The position numbers and the translations under genes are program-made. A DNA stretch of 40,259 nt from the IMG/VR virus record IMGVR_UViG_3300020194_000761, positions 1 through 40,259 of that record, one strand, 5' to 3'. Every line of letters starts with the position of its first letter. The stretch's first letter is position 1. The stretch is from a virus. This document shows positions 31,195-38,692 of the stretch, one piece after another. Below the pieces are notes generated by a model. The model saw only the letters and a program-made list of their open reading frames with translations, was not told the origin of the DNA and ran no database searches.

Positions 31195-31522
31195 TCCAGA
31201 CAGTTGGGTAGTATTAAAGATTAAAGAAGGCAAAGGTACATTCCCTTTTTACAAAGTTCTAGCAGGTTGGAGTGGTGGTTACTTGGATGGTGACTCTTGG
31301 CGTATGAACAGCGGTATCACGGGTGTAGAGAAACAGGCATATCTGTATGGATTCTACGGTAGTTCTGGTTCTGTGTATTGGTGTCATAAAGGAGGTTATC
31401 GCTTGTCAATGTCGCTCGCTGGAGTGTATAATCAACTCAAAGAGAACGAGAAATTCAAAGGTCAGATTCAACTGATGCCCGAAGATACTGATTGGCTTGG
31501 TATTGATTGGGTGATAGAATGA
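31184..31522 (+). CDS. Conserved hypothetical phage protein
   Basis: 112 residues from a GTG at 31184 with GGAG 10 bases upstream; a TTG at 31169 is less likely. The WSGGYLDGDSWRMNSGIT and GSSGSVYWCHKGGY blocks form a compact, Gly/Tyr/Trp-rich beta fold resembling proteins seen in many T4-like cyanophages. No catalytic residues can be assigned. It overlaps the gene before it by 11 bp. Confidence 0.75.
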   Translation: MDYNPDSWVVLKIKEGKGTFPFYKVLAGWSGGYLDGDSWRMNSGITGVEKQAYLYGFYGSSGSVYWCHKGGYRLSMSLAGVYNQLKENEKFKGQIQLMPEDTDWLGIDWVIE

Positions 31523-31544
31523 CATTACCAATATATATAAGAAC

Positions 31545-31838
31545 ATGAAAAAAGTACAACCAAAACAAATGGACTCTGTAAGGGAAACAATCGACAAACT
31601 CGACAGACTTCTTGTAGAATTAATTGGCCAACGTATAGCTCAAATAGAACAAGCAGCCTTTATTAAAGGGGATAGGAATCTTATTGTTGATGAATGGCGT
31701 ATCGAAGACGTTATTACAAAGGTAAGAGCCGCTGCTGAAACCCACTATGTTAATCCAAATTTAGTAGAAAAAGTTTGGAGAGTATTAATTGACGAATCTA
31801 TCAAACATGAATTTGATGTTTACGATTCTAGCAATTAA
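31545..31838 (+). CDS. Chorismate mutase-like (AroQ-fold) protein
   Basis: 97 residues, all helical, matching the AroQ family across its length. Aligned by eye with E. coli chorismate mutase, R11 is R13 here, R28 is R30, K39 is K41, R51 is R52, and Q88 is E89. E52 has no equivalent, as in PchB-type isochorismate-pyruvate lyases. The helix 1 pattern VRETIDKLDRLLVELIGQR is typical. It could convert chorismate to prephenate or isochorismate to salicylate, or have lost catalysis. It is convergent with the tail operon, sharing TTAA at the stops. Start without a strong ribosome binding site. Confidence 0.75.
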   Translation: MKKVQPKQMDSVRETIDKLDRLLVELIGQRIAQIEQAAFIKGDRNLIVDEWRIEDVITKVRAAAETHYVNPNLVEKVWRVLIDESIKHEFDVYDSSN

Positions 31839-34663
31839 CCTCGATATCTACGATCCTGATAACGTTCAATTGTATTAGTATTTGGCCTAGGAGTAGGTGC
31901 ATTGGCTACGACAACTTTAGGTTCTTTACTAGCGCCACCACCACTATTATTTGTAACATTGTTAATCACAGGAGCCGGTGCGTTTTGTGACGCTGGCATA
32001 TTCTCTAGAGCAGTGCCTGTAGGTACAGGTTGTCCCGGAGCAGCAGTAGCTATCATTGTTCCTTGTTCTAATTGATCGGCTGACTCAAACTTGTCTTCGG
32101 GCTTGCCGAATATCCGATCGTTTTCTGATCGGAGAGTCTTCTCTAGTCCTGTTTCAGCGCTATCATCTGACAGGAAAGGGTGATCGGTGTGAGCACCTGA
32201 GTTCGGATACAGCATCTGCATAGATTTTTCCTGTAACTCTTCAGGTACATCCTGTCCGTTGATTTTAGTTACCTTGCCCATCTTTACAGTAGCTTCCACT
32301 TTACCATCACTTGTATCAATACCCATCTCTTGAGCGATCTGTTCAACTACAGCGGTCTTATGATCACCTTCTTTTTTTCTTCGCTCAATTTGGTTTTGTC
32401 TTCTGTTAGAGGCACCACCGGCAAGTCCTTCTGCTTGTTCAGGATTAGAAGTATCAGTGGTTTCTAGTTTGGATAAGTCTACATTAGCACCTTCTGCTTG
32501 TAGTTTTTGTATTGCCGCATCTTTGTTTTGTATGGCCTTTACAAGTCCCGCATTCTTCATTGCTGCCTTATCATTATCAGAGTATTCATCTTCTGATTTG
32601 TCACCTAACAGTGCTTGATAATTATCTTCAGCTTGTTTCTCAATCTCTGCTCTTAACTCTGGGTTTACTTCTTCAATTTTATCTAAAGCTACTTGGGCTG
32701 CCTCATTTGATTCTGCAATCTCGCCCGGATCGACGGGTATTGCATCTGCTAAAGCCTCGCCTGCTTTACCACCTAACCAACTACCACCAAAGTATCCTAA
32801 AGCACCACCTATAATACCACCAATAGCTGTACCAACAACAGGAACAACAGAGCCAATAGCTGCACCTGCGGTTGCCCCTGCTATAGCTCCACCAGCACCA
32901 CCGACACCTGAACCAATAGCCTCACCTTTTTGTGATTGTGCCTCTTCCGCGGAGATTTCTAAATTCTCCATTTTATTTTCGGCGGACATGACACCTGTTA
33001 CTGCTTCATAAGCACCCATGCCCACACCCAATGCGGCGCCGCCTAAGCGCCCAACACTGCTCAAGCCGCCCCTCATTACACCACCGCCGAGTAATCCTTT
33101 ACCTGCTCCTTTTACGGCATTGCCGATCCTACCCATTCTGCTAGGTTTCCGGCCGCCTTTATCGCCGCCAAAGAATCCGCCGCCGCCACCACCACCATCA
33201 CCGCCACCCATACCACCGTTGGCAGCAACATCTTCTAAAATGTCTTTGATGTCTTCTAGAAGTTCTACTTGTTTTTGACCTGTAGTCTCTTTATCTATTC
33301 CACTTTTAAATGTTCCATCGCCTGGCTTAGTGCTGATTGCTCTAGCTTGGGCTACCTTACTAGTGTTGTTATTAGTAGTATTCTCGGTAGTCTTTTTTGT
33401 AATCTTATTATTGTCTTCTTCTGTAGCAGAACCTAGTGCTTGACTAGTGTTATTAGATGTTTTTATAGAGTCTGTTTTTATTTTTACAGTCTCAGCTTTA
33501 ATTTCTTTTGTTCCACCTTCTATAGTCTTGGTTTGAATCTCTTTACTAGACTCTTTTTCTATAGTAGGCTCTTTTTCTATAGTAGGCTCTTTTTCCTTAG
33601 AAGCGTCTTTAGTTTTCTTAGACTCAGCGGGAGATTTAACAGCAACTTCATCTTCGCCAATTAACTGTAGACCCTCTGCACCAACGGCAGCTGCCAAACC
33701 TTTGGCTTGGTCTTCTTTGGCAATTTCCATACGAACATTTTTAGCTTGCTGTGCGTCGGCGGCATTATCGCCTGTTCCCAATACCTTAGATGCTAGGTTG
33801 CTCATTATACCACCACCGCCAGATAAGCCGCCGGTATTGGCATCACCGAATAAACGTGTTGGACTGAATGCTTGTTTTACTGCTGTTAATCCTGTAGCAC
33901 CTTGATCTATATTAAGAGCTTCTTTTATTCTACTACCGGATCTTAAATCTTTTTTAACATTGTCTAAACCCAATGCCTGGTTTATCTTGTCTTTATTGTC
34001 GCCTGCTTTTGCTTCTAGTCTAGCAACTTGTTTAGATATTTCATTTTTGGCTTTCTCTGCATCCTTACCTTTGAGGTCTTGCGCATTAGCCATAAGTTCG
34101 ACAAGTTTCTTTAGCTCTACTTGTGTTTCATCGCCTTCTTTTTCAAATATTTCTTGTAGGGTACCTGCATTTTCGCCAATATTTTTAGATAAACCTGCAG
34201 ATGCTTTAGCTGCTCCAAACCCTAAGGTACTTGTATTCTCTTCCATTGCGCCAATAGTTTTACCTTTTCTAATACTATTAGCTAGGGACGCTACTCTAGA
34301 TTCACTATCATCGAACCTTTCTTCAGTAGCATATTGTCCAGATGTTTCGTCTCTGAATTTTTCTCTGCCTTGCTTGTCGGTTTCCTTTCTTACTAATGAT
34401 TCACCGCCAATTTTAAGTCTACGCATTTGGTTGTTGGCATTGCCGCGAACGGATCTAGCTCGGACATCTTTTAAGTCTTCGTTCGTCGTATCTGATAACA
34501 CTTCAGTAGAGAGATTTCTTGTTTTGTCATAAGACTGCATACCCTCTGATCTAGAATCTTCTAGCGCAGATGCCGAGCCACTTTGTTTGAGCTCGTTATC
34601 CTTCATGGACTCTTCTCGCAAGTCCTTTTTACGGGTGTCTTTTAAATCGTCTCTTTCAGCCAT
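31835..34663 (-). CDS. Tape-measure / tail hub protein candidate
   Basis: 942 residues. The N-terminal half is long, charged and helical (many Lys, Glu, Ala, with tandem EPTIEK units). A Gly/Ala-rich hydrophobic stretch around 500-680 (GAIAGATAGAAIGSVVPVVGTAIGGIIGGALGYFGG) would span membranes or pack in the tail tube. The C-terminus is polar with a Pro/Asn-rich end. Size, composition and position directly downstream of gp26/gp51 point to the tail-length ruler, whose T4 counterpart is the 590-residue gp29, but no sequence match to gp29 is seen. It starts 5 bp after the gp51 frame ends. Confidence 0.65.
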   Translation of the reverse strand: MAERDDLKDTRKKDLREESMKDNELKQSGSASALEDSRSEGMQSYDKTRNLSTEVLSDTTNEDLKDVRARSVRGNANNQMRRLKIGGESLVRKETDKQGREKFRDETSGQYATEERFDDSESRVASLANSIRKGKTIGAMEENTSTLGFGAAKASAGLSKNIGENAGTLQEIFEKEGDETQVELKKLVELMANAQDLKGKDAEKAKNEISKQVARLEAKAGDNKDKINQALGLDNVKKDLRSGSRIKEALNIDQGATGLTAVKQAFSPTRLFGDANTGGLSGGGGIMSNLASKVLGTGDNAADAQQAKNVRMEIAKEDQAKGLAAAVGAEGLQLIGEDEVAVKSPAESKKTKDASKEKEPTIEKEPTIEKESSKEIQTKTIEGGTKEIKAETVKIKTDSIKTSNNTSQALGSATEEDNNKITKKTTENTTNNNTSKVAQARAISTKPGDGTFKSGIDKETTGQKQVELLEDIKDILEDVAANGGMGGGDGGGGGGGFFGGDKGGRKPSRMGRIGNAVKGAGKGLLGGGVMRGGLSSVGRLGGAALGVGMGAYEAVTGVMSAENKMENLEISAEEAQSQKGEAIGSGVGGAGGAIAGATAGAAIGSVVPVVGTAIGGIIGGALGYFGGSWLGGKAGEALADAIPVDPGEIAESNEAAQVALDKIEEVNPELRAEIEKQAEDNYQALLGDKSEDEYSDNDKAAMKNAGLVKAIQNKDAAIQKLQAEGANVDLSKLETTDTSNPEQAEGLAGGASNRRQNQIERRKKEGDHKTAVVEQIAQEMGIDTSDGKVEATVKMGKVTKINGQDVPEELQEKSMQMLYPNSGAHTDHPFLSDDSAETGLEKTLRSENDRIFGKPEDKFESADQLEQGTMIATAAPGQPVPTGTALENMPASQNAPAPVINNVTNNSGGGASKEPKVVVANAPTPRPNTNTIERYQDRRYRG
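33553..33595 (-). repeat. Short tandem repeat in the tape-measure gene
   Basis: About 2.3 copies of an 18-bp unit encoding EPTIEK in the charged part of the 942-residue protein. It shows slippage-type expansion in a flexible linker. Confidence 0.7.
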
Positions 34664-34668
34664 CGCTT

Positions 34669-34857
34669 TTAACCTTGTTGTTTAGCCTTCTCAGCTTTTT
34701 TCTTTAAATGTGTTATTAACATAGCAACGTAAACTTCTCTTTCCCATGGCATCATATTTTCTAGTTCCGTCAAACTGTAATGATGTTCTTGCATTAACAA
34801 AAAATTAGTCTTGTAATAATTCTCAAGACTATCCTGAGAAAGAGTTAGGCGAAAAAA
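34669..34857 (-). CDS. 51: gp51-like extension read by -1 frameshift from gp26
   Basis: A frame of 60 residues that lies -1 to gp26, starting at the T TTT TTC heptamer and ending at 34669. The stretch HHYSLTELENMMPWEREVYVAMLITHL resembles gp51-type hub proteins of marine T4-like phages. There is no ATG, GTG or ribosome binding site at the head of the frame; the first ATG is at 34794 and would remove the first 19 residues. Fused to gp26 it gives a 289-residue protein. Without the shift only a 41-residue piece could be made. A gp26 to gp26-51 ratio would parallel the G/GT tail-assembly chaperones placed just upstream of the tape measure in other phages. Confidence 0.7.
   Translation of the reverse strand, partial: FFRLTLSQDSLENYYKTNFLLMQEHHYSLTELENMMPWEREVYVAMLITHLKKKAEKAKQQG
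34820..34857 (-). promoter_or_regulatory. Programmed -1 frameshift signal (slippery site plus stem-loop)
   Basis: On the minus strand T TTT TTC (34857-34851) is in the gp26 frame as CAT TTT TTC, three codons before the stop. About 10 bases downstream TTCTCA (34840-34835) pairs with TGAGAA (34825-34820), a 6-bp stem with a 9-base loop. Slippery heptamer, frame and stem together fit a classical -1 signal, although the stem is modest. Confidence 0.7.
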
Positions 34858-35537
34858 TGTTCGTATCCATTGATATTAACACTGTTCTGCCCTTCACATT
34901 TAGGACACTTGAAATCAATCGTGTGCCCGAGCAAAGGAACATTCTCAAAAAATTCTTTAACTTTTGAGAGTGTATTTACTGGCATATTATCTATATATTC
35001 AATTAACTCTTTATAATCTATATCCTTTGCTTCCCAAACTTCATCTTCACTATAGATGCATTCAACGCATTCTAAGATGAGTTCGTCGTCTTTTAGACTT
35101 TCCGCTTTGCCCATTGTTTTGGCGGACGGGTATTTTAAAACAATACCGTTCTTATCGTCAATTTCAATCTTTCTATTAGCTTTTTCTTCTAGTCCAACAA
35201 GTTTGAAATCGTTCAAGTTTACCTGCCATGGCAAATTAGCAGAACAATGTCCACAAATAAGAGTGAACTCTTGTAACTCACTTACTGACTTAGATCTAAG
35301 TTGTAAGAAGATCCACTGTAAATCAAACATAGGAATCTCTTCCACATCCAATTCGCCAAAGGAACAGTTACTTACAACCTGTTGACAAGCTGCCACCATT
35401 TCAGAGGCATCTTCAGCCTCGCTAGCAAGTGTTAATATTTTTTCTTCTTTTACAAGAAAAGGCCTAAATTTCATCTCTTTTTTAGATGAAGGTATTTCCA
35501 ACTTAAATGTTGGCGTTTCAATTGTGGGTAATCCCAT
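34845..35537 (-). CDS. 26: gp26-like baseplate hub / tail-assembly protein
   Basis: 230 residues. It resembles the T4_baseplate (gp26) family of marine T4-like phages: MKFRPFLVKEEKIL near the N-terminus, the CxxC pair CGHC (95-98), a central KYPSAKTMGKAESLKDDELILECV block and the second CPKC pair (211-214). The two Cys pairs could bind one zinc. In T4 the hub protein gp26 acts with gp51 in hub assembly. The gene ends in a slippery site and overlaps the gp51 frame. A TAATAAATAAA leader with AGGAG precedes the ATG. Confidence 0.85.
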   Translation of the reverse strand: MGLPTIETPTFKLEIPSSKKEMKFRPFLVKEEKILTLASEAEDASEMVAACQQVVSNCSFGELDVEEIPMFDLQWIFLQLRSKSVSELQEFTLICGHCSANLPWQVNLNDFKLVGLEEKANRKIEIDDKNGIVLKYPSAKTMGKAESLKDDELILECVECIYSEDEVWEAKDIDYKELIEYIDNMPVNTLSKVKEFFENVPLLGHTIDFKCPKCEGQNSVNINGYEHFFA

Positions 35538-35559
35538 TATATTCTCCTAATAAATAAAA

Positions 35560-36090
35560 TCAAAGTCGCTCCCAATACGTGGAAGCCATTGTTATTGAAC
35601 ACCTAATTGCTGATGTGTTTGCCGATGATACGGGAATCAAACTCAAAAGTTTAGGCATTGTTTCATAAAATTTCCATCCAGCTAATACTGAATCGTCTAC
35701 AGCCAAAGAGTATATAGATATTGATCCGTATGTATCTTCTGGATATGCAGTTTCTTTAGACACAGGATCAGAGCAAAGAAAGGCCCAGTCTTCAAACGCT
35801 GTTCTAATGCCCCAGTTTTGGTCTGCTAAGAAAGTGAACACCGCTTCTGCACCTAAGAACTCTAAGTTTTGTGTTCTATACTCTGTCCAAGCACCAATTC
35901 TAAAAGGCAGGTTTGTTGCAACCAATCCAGGTATTTGTGCTTCTTCACATAGTATTGAAGTTGTTCTAGCGACGTCAGGTGGTAAGGAAAGACTGCCAGG
36001 AAAGTTGACAACCACCTCAAACCTATCGGAACGAGGAGTATGTGAACTTCTAACTGTAGCTAGAAAATTACCAAAATTATTTTGTGCCAT
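35560..36090 (-). CDS. T4 gp19-like tail-tube-fold protein
   Basis: 176 residues. The beta-rich pattern RSDRFEVVVNFPGSLSLP, CEEAQIPGLVATNLPFRIGAWTEYRTQNLEF and FTFLADQNWGIRTAFEDWA, then YGSISIYSL and YWERL at the end, fits the T4 gp19 tail-tube fold (ring-forming monomer). It is either the tail tube or a tube-related initiator such as gp54. It starts in a 1-bp overlap with the previous gene and lies 22 bp before gp26, consistent with a tail cluster. Confidence 0.75.
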   Translation of the reverse strand: MAQNNFGNFLATVRSSHTPRSDRFEVVVNFPGSLSLPPDVARTTSILCEEAQIPGLVATNLPFRIGAWTEYRTQNLEFLGAEAVFTFLADQNWGIRTAFEDWAFLCSDPVSKETAYPEDTYGSISIYSLAVDDSVLAGWKFYETMPKLLSLIPVSSANTSAIRCSITMASTYWERL

Positions 36091-36641
36091 TATAGTAGCT
36101 CCCTACTGTCTCTCCAAACCGCGGCATTGTCTGCACCTTGGAAGTCTGCCAGCGGAAGGAAGATTGCCGGTTTCCAATGATCTGGATTGATTTTTAAAAA
36201 TTGTGACTTGACCCCATCTATACGATATCGCTTAATACACGCTTTAATTCCTGGAAATTTTTGTATTACGCCCCAACTAGTTGATGTGAACTTCCCGTCT
36301 TTAGAAATGTTTAATAGCTTTGCGAATAAATCGGCTCTAAGCATAGGGGGTAGGTAATGTAAGTTGATGCCGTAGAAACCACCTTTAGTATTTTCTACGG
36401 GTATACACAAAGGGAATCTATCCCAATACGGGAGTCGGTCTTTGTGTTTAGCATCATATAAGAACATATAGAGTCCACCACTAACTTCAAGAGAGTTTTT
36501 TAGTTCCCCCAAGTCAGAGCGTCTAGCATCTACAGGTGAATTAATACCGCTAGCTAGCTTACGAACAGCTGTCATATACCATTGATATGATCTGTCTTTG
36601 TTTCCTGCTTGTCCAGATAACTGGTGAAATACGTCTTTCAT
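36090..36641 (-). CDS. Conserved T4-like protein, gp2-type DNA end protector candidate
   Basis: 183 residues. The pattern SYQWYMTAVRKL near the N-terminus, GLYMFLYDAKHKDRLPYWDRFPLCIPV, GGFYGINLHYLPPMLRADLF and WKPAIFLPLADFQGAD-VWRDSR at the end is shared, as I recall it, with a protein of T4-like cyanophages located beside gp4 and often annotated gp2. In T4 gp2 protects the ends of packaged DNA. The assignment rests mainly on position. A TATAAATA box stands five bases before the ATG. Confidence 0.5.
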   Translation of the reverse strand: MKDVFHQLSGQAGNKDRSYQWYMTAVRKLASGINSPVDARRSDLGELKNSLEVSGGLYMFLYDAKHKDRLPYWDRFPLCIPVENTKGGFYGINLHYLPPMLRADLFAKLLNISKDGKFTSTSWGVIQKFPGIKACIKRYRIDGVKSQFLKINPDHWKPAIFLPLADFQGADNAAVWRDSRELL

Positions 36642-36646
36642 AAACG

Positions 36647-36654
36647 TATTTATA
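36647..36654 (-). promoter_or_regulatory. Putative late promoter giving a leaderless mRNA
   Basis: On the minus strand TATAAATA ends five bases before the ATG at 36641; T4 spacing places +1 on the A of the ATG. It overlaps the stop of gp4 (36650-36652). Confidence 0.45.
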
Positions 36655-37093
36655 AGGGTAAGCCTAGTTCCTTTTCAGTTATTATCATAAATTCCCACCC
36701 TCTGTCTAAACAAAACTCTGTAGCAGTTTCCCATTTAGCTAGATTAACACCGTATGTCATAACCTCATTAATAAATCTTTTGGTTTTACGTTTAGGTATT
36801 ACGGGTTCCTTTGTGAATCTATAAGGCTTAACTTCGATTAAATATTTTTTAGATTCAGTCTTTACAAAGAAGTCTGGAAAATATCTGTGTATCTTTTTAT
36901 CCAGAGGCGATCTATAAGGTATTACAATTTCTTCAGATCCCCAAGCAAGCACATCTGTATTAGTATCACACCAATTCATAAATTTTAACTCATAACTAGA
37001 TCTGTATATAATCTCCTGAGAGTTGCCAACGTATTTCTCAGGATTGTTACAAACAAACCTGCCCTTATAAACATTCTTAGAATACATTACCAT
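36650..37093 (-). CDS. 4: gp4-like head completion protein
   Basis: 147 residues. YKGRFVCNNPEKYVGNSQEIIYRSSYELKFMNWCD (about 9-43) is followed by LAWGSEEIVIPYRSP, HRYFPDFFVKTESKKYLIEVKPY (about 68-90) and TKRFINEVMTYGVNLAKWETATEFC, the T4 gp4 pattern. The PDFF-(I)EVKP part is a PD-(D/E)XK, TnsA-like nuclease core. In T4 gp4 is needed to finish heads before tails attach. The ATG overlaps the stop of the preceding gene by 7 bp; a second ATG two codons later is possible. Confidence 0.9.
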   Translation of the reverse strand: MVMYSKNVYKGRFVCNNPEKYVGNSQEIIYRSSYELKFMNWCDTNTDVLAWGSEEIVIPYRSPLDKKIHRYFPDFFVKTESKKYLIEVKPYRFTKEPVIPKRKTKRFINEVMTYGVNLAKWETATEFCLDRGWEFMIITEKELGLPL

Positions 37094-37350
37094 TCCTCTA
37101 TTATAGGTTTTAGTTTTTTGGTGTGTAAATCTTCTAACATTTTAATAATGGGTTGCCCGTCGGTTAGTAGAAATAAATCCATATCTTCTTTTGTCTGTGC
37201 TACAAATGTCATTCTGATTCTCACAGGATCTGTTTGATCCGGGAAAAATTCTATATCATCAGTAAACTGTGCCGTCTTTAAGACATCTTCTATAGCATTA
37301 ACATCAAGAGCAAAGTTATCTCTGGTAAAGCTTAATCGCCAAGTGTACAC
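37087..37350 (-). CDS. Small hypothetical protein
   Basis: 87 residues, acidic, with alternating beta strands and helices (MYTWRLSFTRDNFALDV, RIRMTFVAQTKEDMDLF). It overlaps the AMP-ligase gene by 19 bp and gp4 by 7 bp, so it is translated within the same minus-strand operon. No motif recognised. A virion or chaperone role is possible from position only. Confidence 0.7.
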   Translation of the reverse strand: MYTWRLSFTRDNFALDVNAIEDVLKTAQFTDDIEFFPDQTDPVRIRMTFVAQTKEDMDLFLLTDGQPIIKMLEDLHTKKLKPIIEEW

Positions 37351-38645
37351 AAATATCCTCTCAATTGATCCATATTAACTTTGGTTTCTGTAGTAAAATC
37401 TTTCTTGTTTAATGTCGTAATAGTTTTAAATATATTTGTATTTATTCTATCTGTATTGTAGCTAACAGTAGGCTCCCATAGAACTAAGTGTAAGTCTTCT
37501 CCTACAATGTCAAACTCTCCAGCATAATGTTTACTTACAAAATTATCTAAAACGTGTTTTTTATCTCTACCCATATGTATCCAGGTGTTTCCTTTTTTAT
37601 TTAATTGATCGCCTAACAATCTTTTATTGGGCCATAGTTCGCAGTTAACAACTACTCTGTCATCTACAAGTTCCATGGTATAAAAGTCATCTGGTTGACA
37701 ACCTAAACTGCTCTTTGTCCAATCACTATCTTTTGTAACATGATTGACTAGAAGTGGAATGCCGGTGTCGATAGAACCGAAGTGAGAAATGAATTCAATA
37801 TTATTTTCCTCACACAATCCTACAAAATAATCTGGCACTGTAAATCCACTCATGTTAATTAATAAGGTTGTATCTAATTTGGGTATTGCTTTTAAGAATA
37901 TATCCATACACCGCATATTGATCATCATCATTTTAGTTGGTTGCCATTTAACTATTTCATCTGCAAACCAACCTGAAATATGTTCAACTGTCATTGGATT
38001 CATTACAATGTTTCTGTGATTGTCAGATGCCATTAGGCTAGGAAACAAATGAGTTAATATGCTACTAGCGTGGTGCATATTTTTACTGTGAACAACTTTA
38101 TCATCTTTTACAAACTTGAACACATCTATATTTCTTTTGGATATTGTATAAACCTCATTCTGCGTAAACATCACTGGCTTAGAATCACTTGTTGTGCCTG
38201 AGGTCGAGCCTAATAGATAAGGAGTATGTAATTCGTTAAATTTATCTTCACATTCTTCATAATAATTTAAAATATCGTCTTCGTGTAAAACATTCTCACT
38301 ATAACGCTCTACCATAATGTGGTGAACAGGATGAGATTTTAACCAATCACATTCTACTGTAAACTTAACGGGTCCAAACAAACCTAACTTTGTTTTGTGT
38401 ATTGTTTGTGGGTTTACAGGGAAATCTAATATGAAAAGGATCAATCCTAATTCAGCGGCTGCAAAAGACAACGCAACTTGATTAACGTTAACTTCCATAA
38501 TTGATATAGCAAGTTTATCGCCTTTCTCAGCGTTATACTTATGTTTTAAGAGGTGTTTCCAGCGATTTGTTAGACTAATAATATCAGATTTGGTGTATCC
38601 ATCATAATCAAGCGAATCATTAATAATATTTGTTGTGAGCATCAA
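37332..38645 (-). CDS. AMP-binding (ANL superfamily) acyl/aryl ligase
   Basis: 437 residues. LLGSTSGTTSDSKPVMFTQ (about 144-162) is the A3 P-loop motif; FISHFGSIDTGIPLL matches the A5 Y/F-G-x-T/S-E-like region, HMGRDKKHV the A8 hinge, and TTETKVNMDQLRGYL near the C-terminus the A10 motif with the catalytic Lys. ANL enzymes make acyl- or aryl-adenylates and often CoA thioesters. It is shorter than typical (about 500-550) and has weak A5 residues, so substrate range or activity may differ. It is the first gene of the tail operon behind a late promoter, an odd place for such an enzyme. Confidence 0.78.
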   Translation of the reverse strand: MMLTTNIINDSLDYDGYTKSDIISLTNRWKHLLKHKYNAEKGDKLAISIMEVNVNQVALSFAAAELGLILFILDFPVNPQTIHKTKLGLFGPVKFTVECDWLKSHPVHHIMVERYSENVLHEDDILNYYEECEDKFNELHTPYLLGSTSGTTSDSKPVMFTQNEVYTISKRNIDVFKFVKDDKVVHSKNMHHASSILTHLFPSLMASDNHRNIVMNPMTVEHISGWFADEIVKWQPTKMMMINMRCMDIFLKAIPKLDTTLLINMSGFTVPDYFVGLCEENNIEFISHFGSIDTGIPLLVNHVTKDSDWTKSSLGCQPDDFYTMELVDDRVVVNCELWPNKRLLGDQLNKKGNTWIHMGRDKKHVLDNFVSKHYAGEFDIVGEDLHLVLWEPTVSYNTDRINTNIFKTITTLNKKDFTTETKVNMDQLRGYLCTLGD

Positions 38646-38652
38646 TAGGCCT

Positions 38653-38660
38653 TATAAATA
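38653..38660 (+). promoter_or_regulatory. Putative late promoter for gp48-gp53
   Basis: TATAAATA in the 46-bp gap between divergent genes. Predicted +1 near 38666, 26 bases before the gp48 ATG at 38692, with AAGG as a possible ribosome binding site. Confidence 0.6.
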
Positions 38661-38684
38661 AAGTAAAGTTTAATATACAAAGGA

Positions 38685-38692
38685 TATTTATA
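38685..38692 (-). promoter_or_regulatory. Putative late promoter for the minus-strand tail operon
   Basis: On the minus strand TATAAATA with predicted +1 near 38679, 34 bases before the ATG at 38645. It lies downstream of the plus-strand late box, so the two transcripts start face to face and overlap by about 14 bp. Confidence 0.6.

Noticed and set aside
33960-34532. Plus-strand open frame of 190 residues
   Set aside because: Antisense shadow of the tape-measure candidate; composition reflects the reverse complement of its codons.
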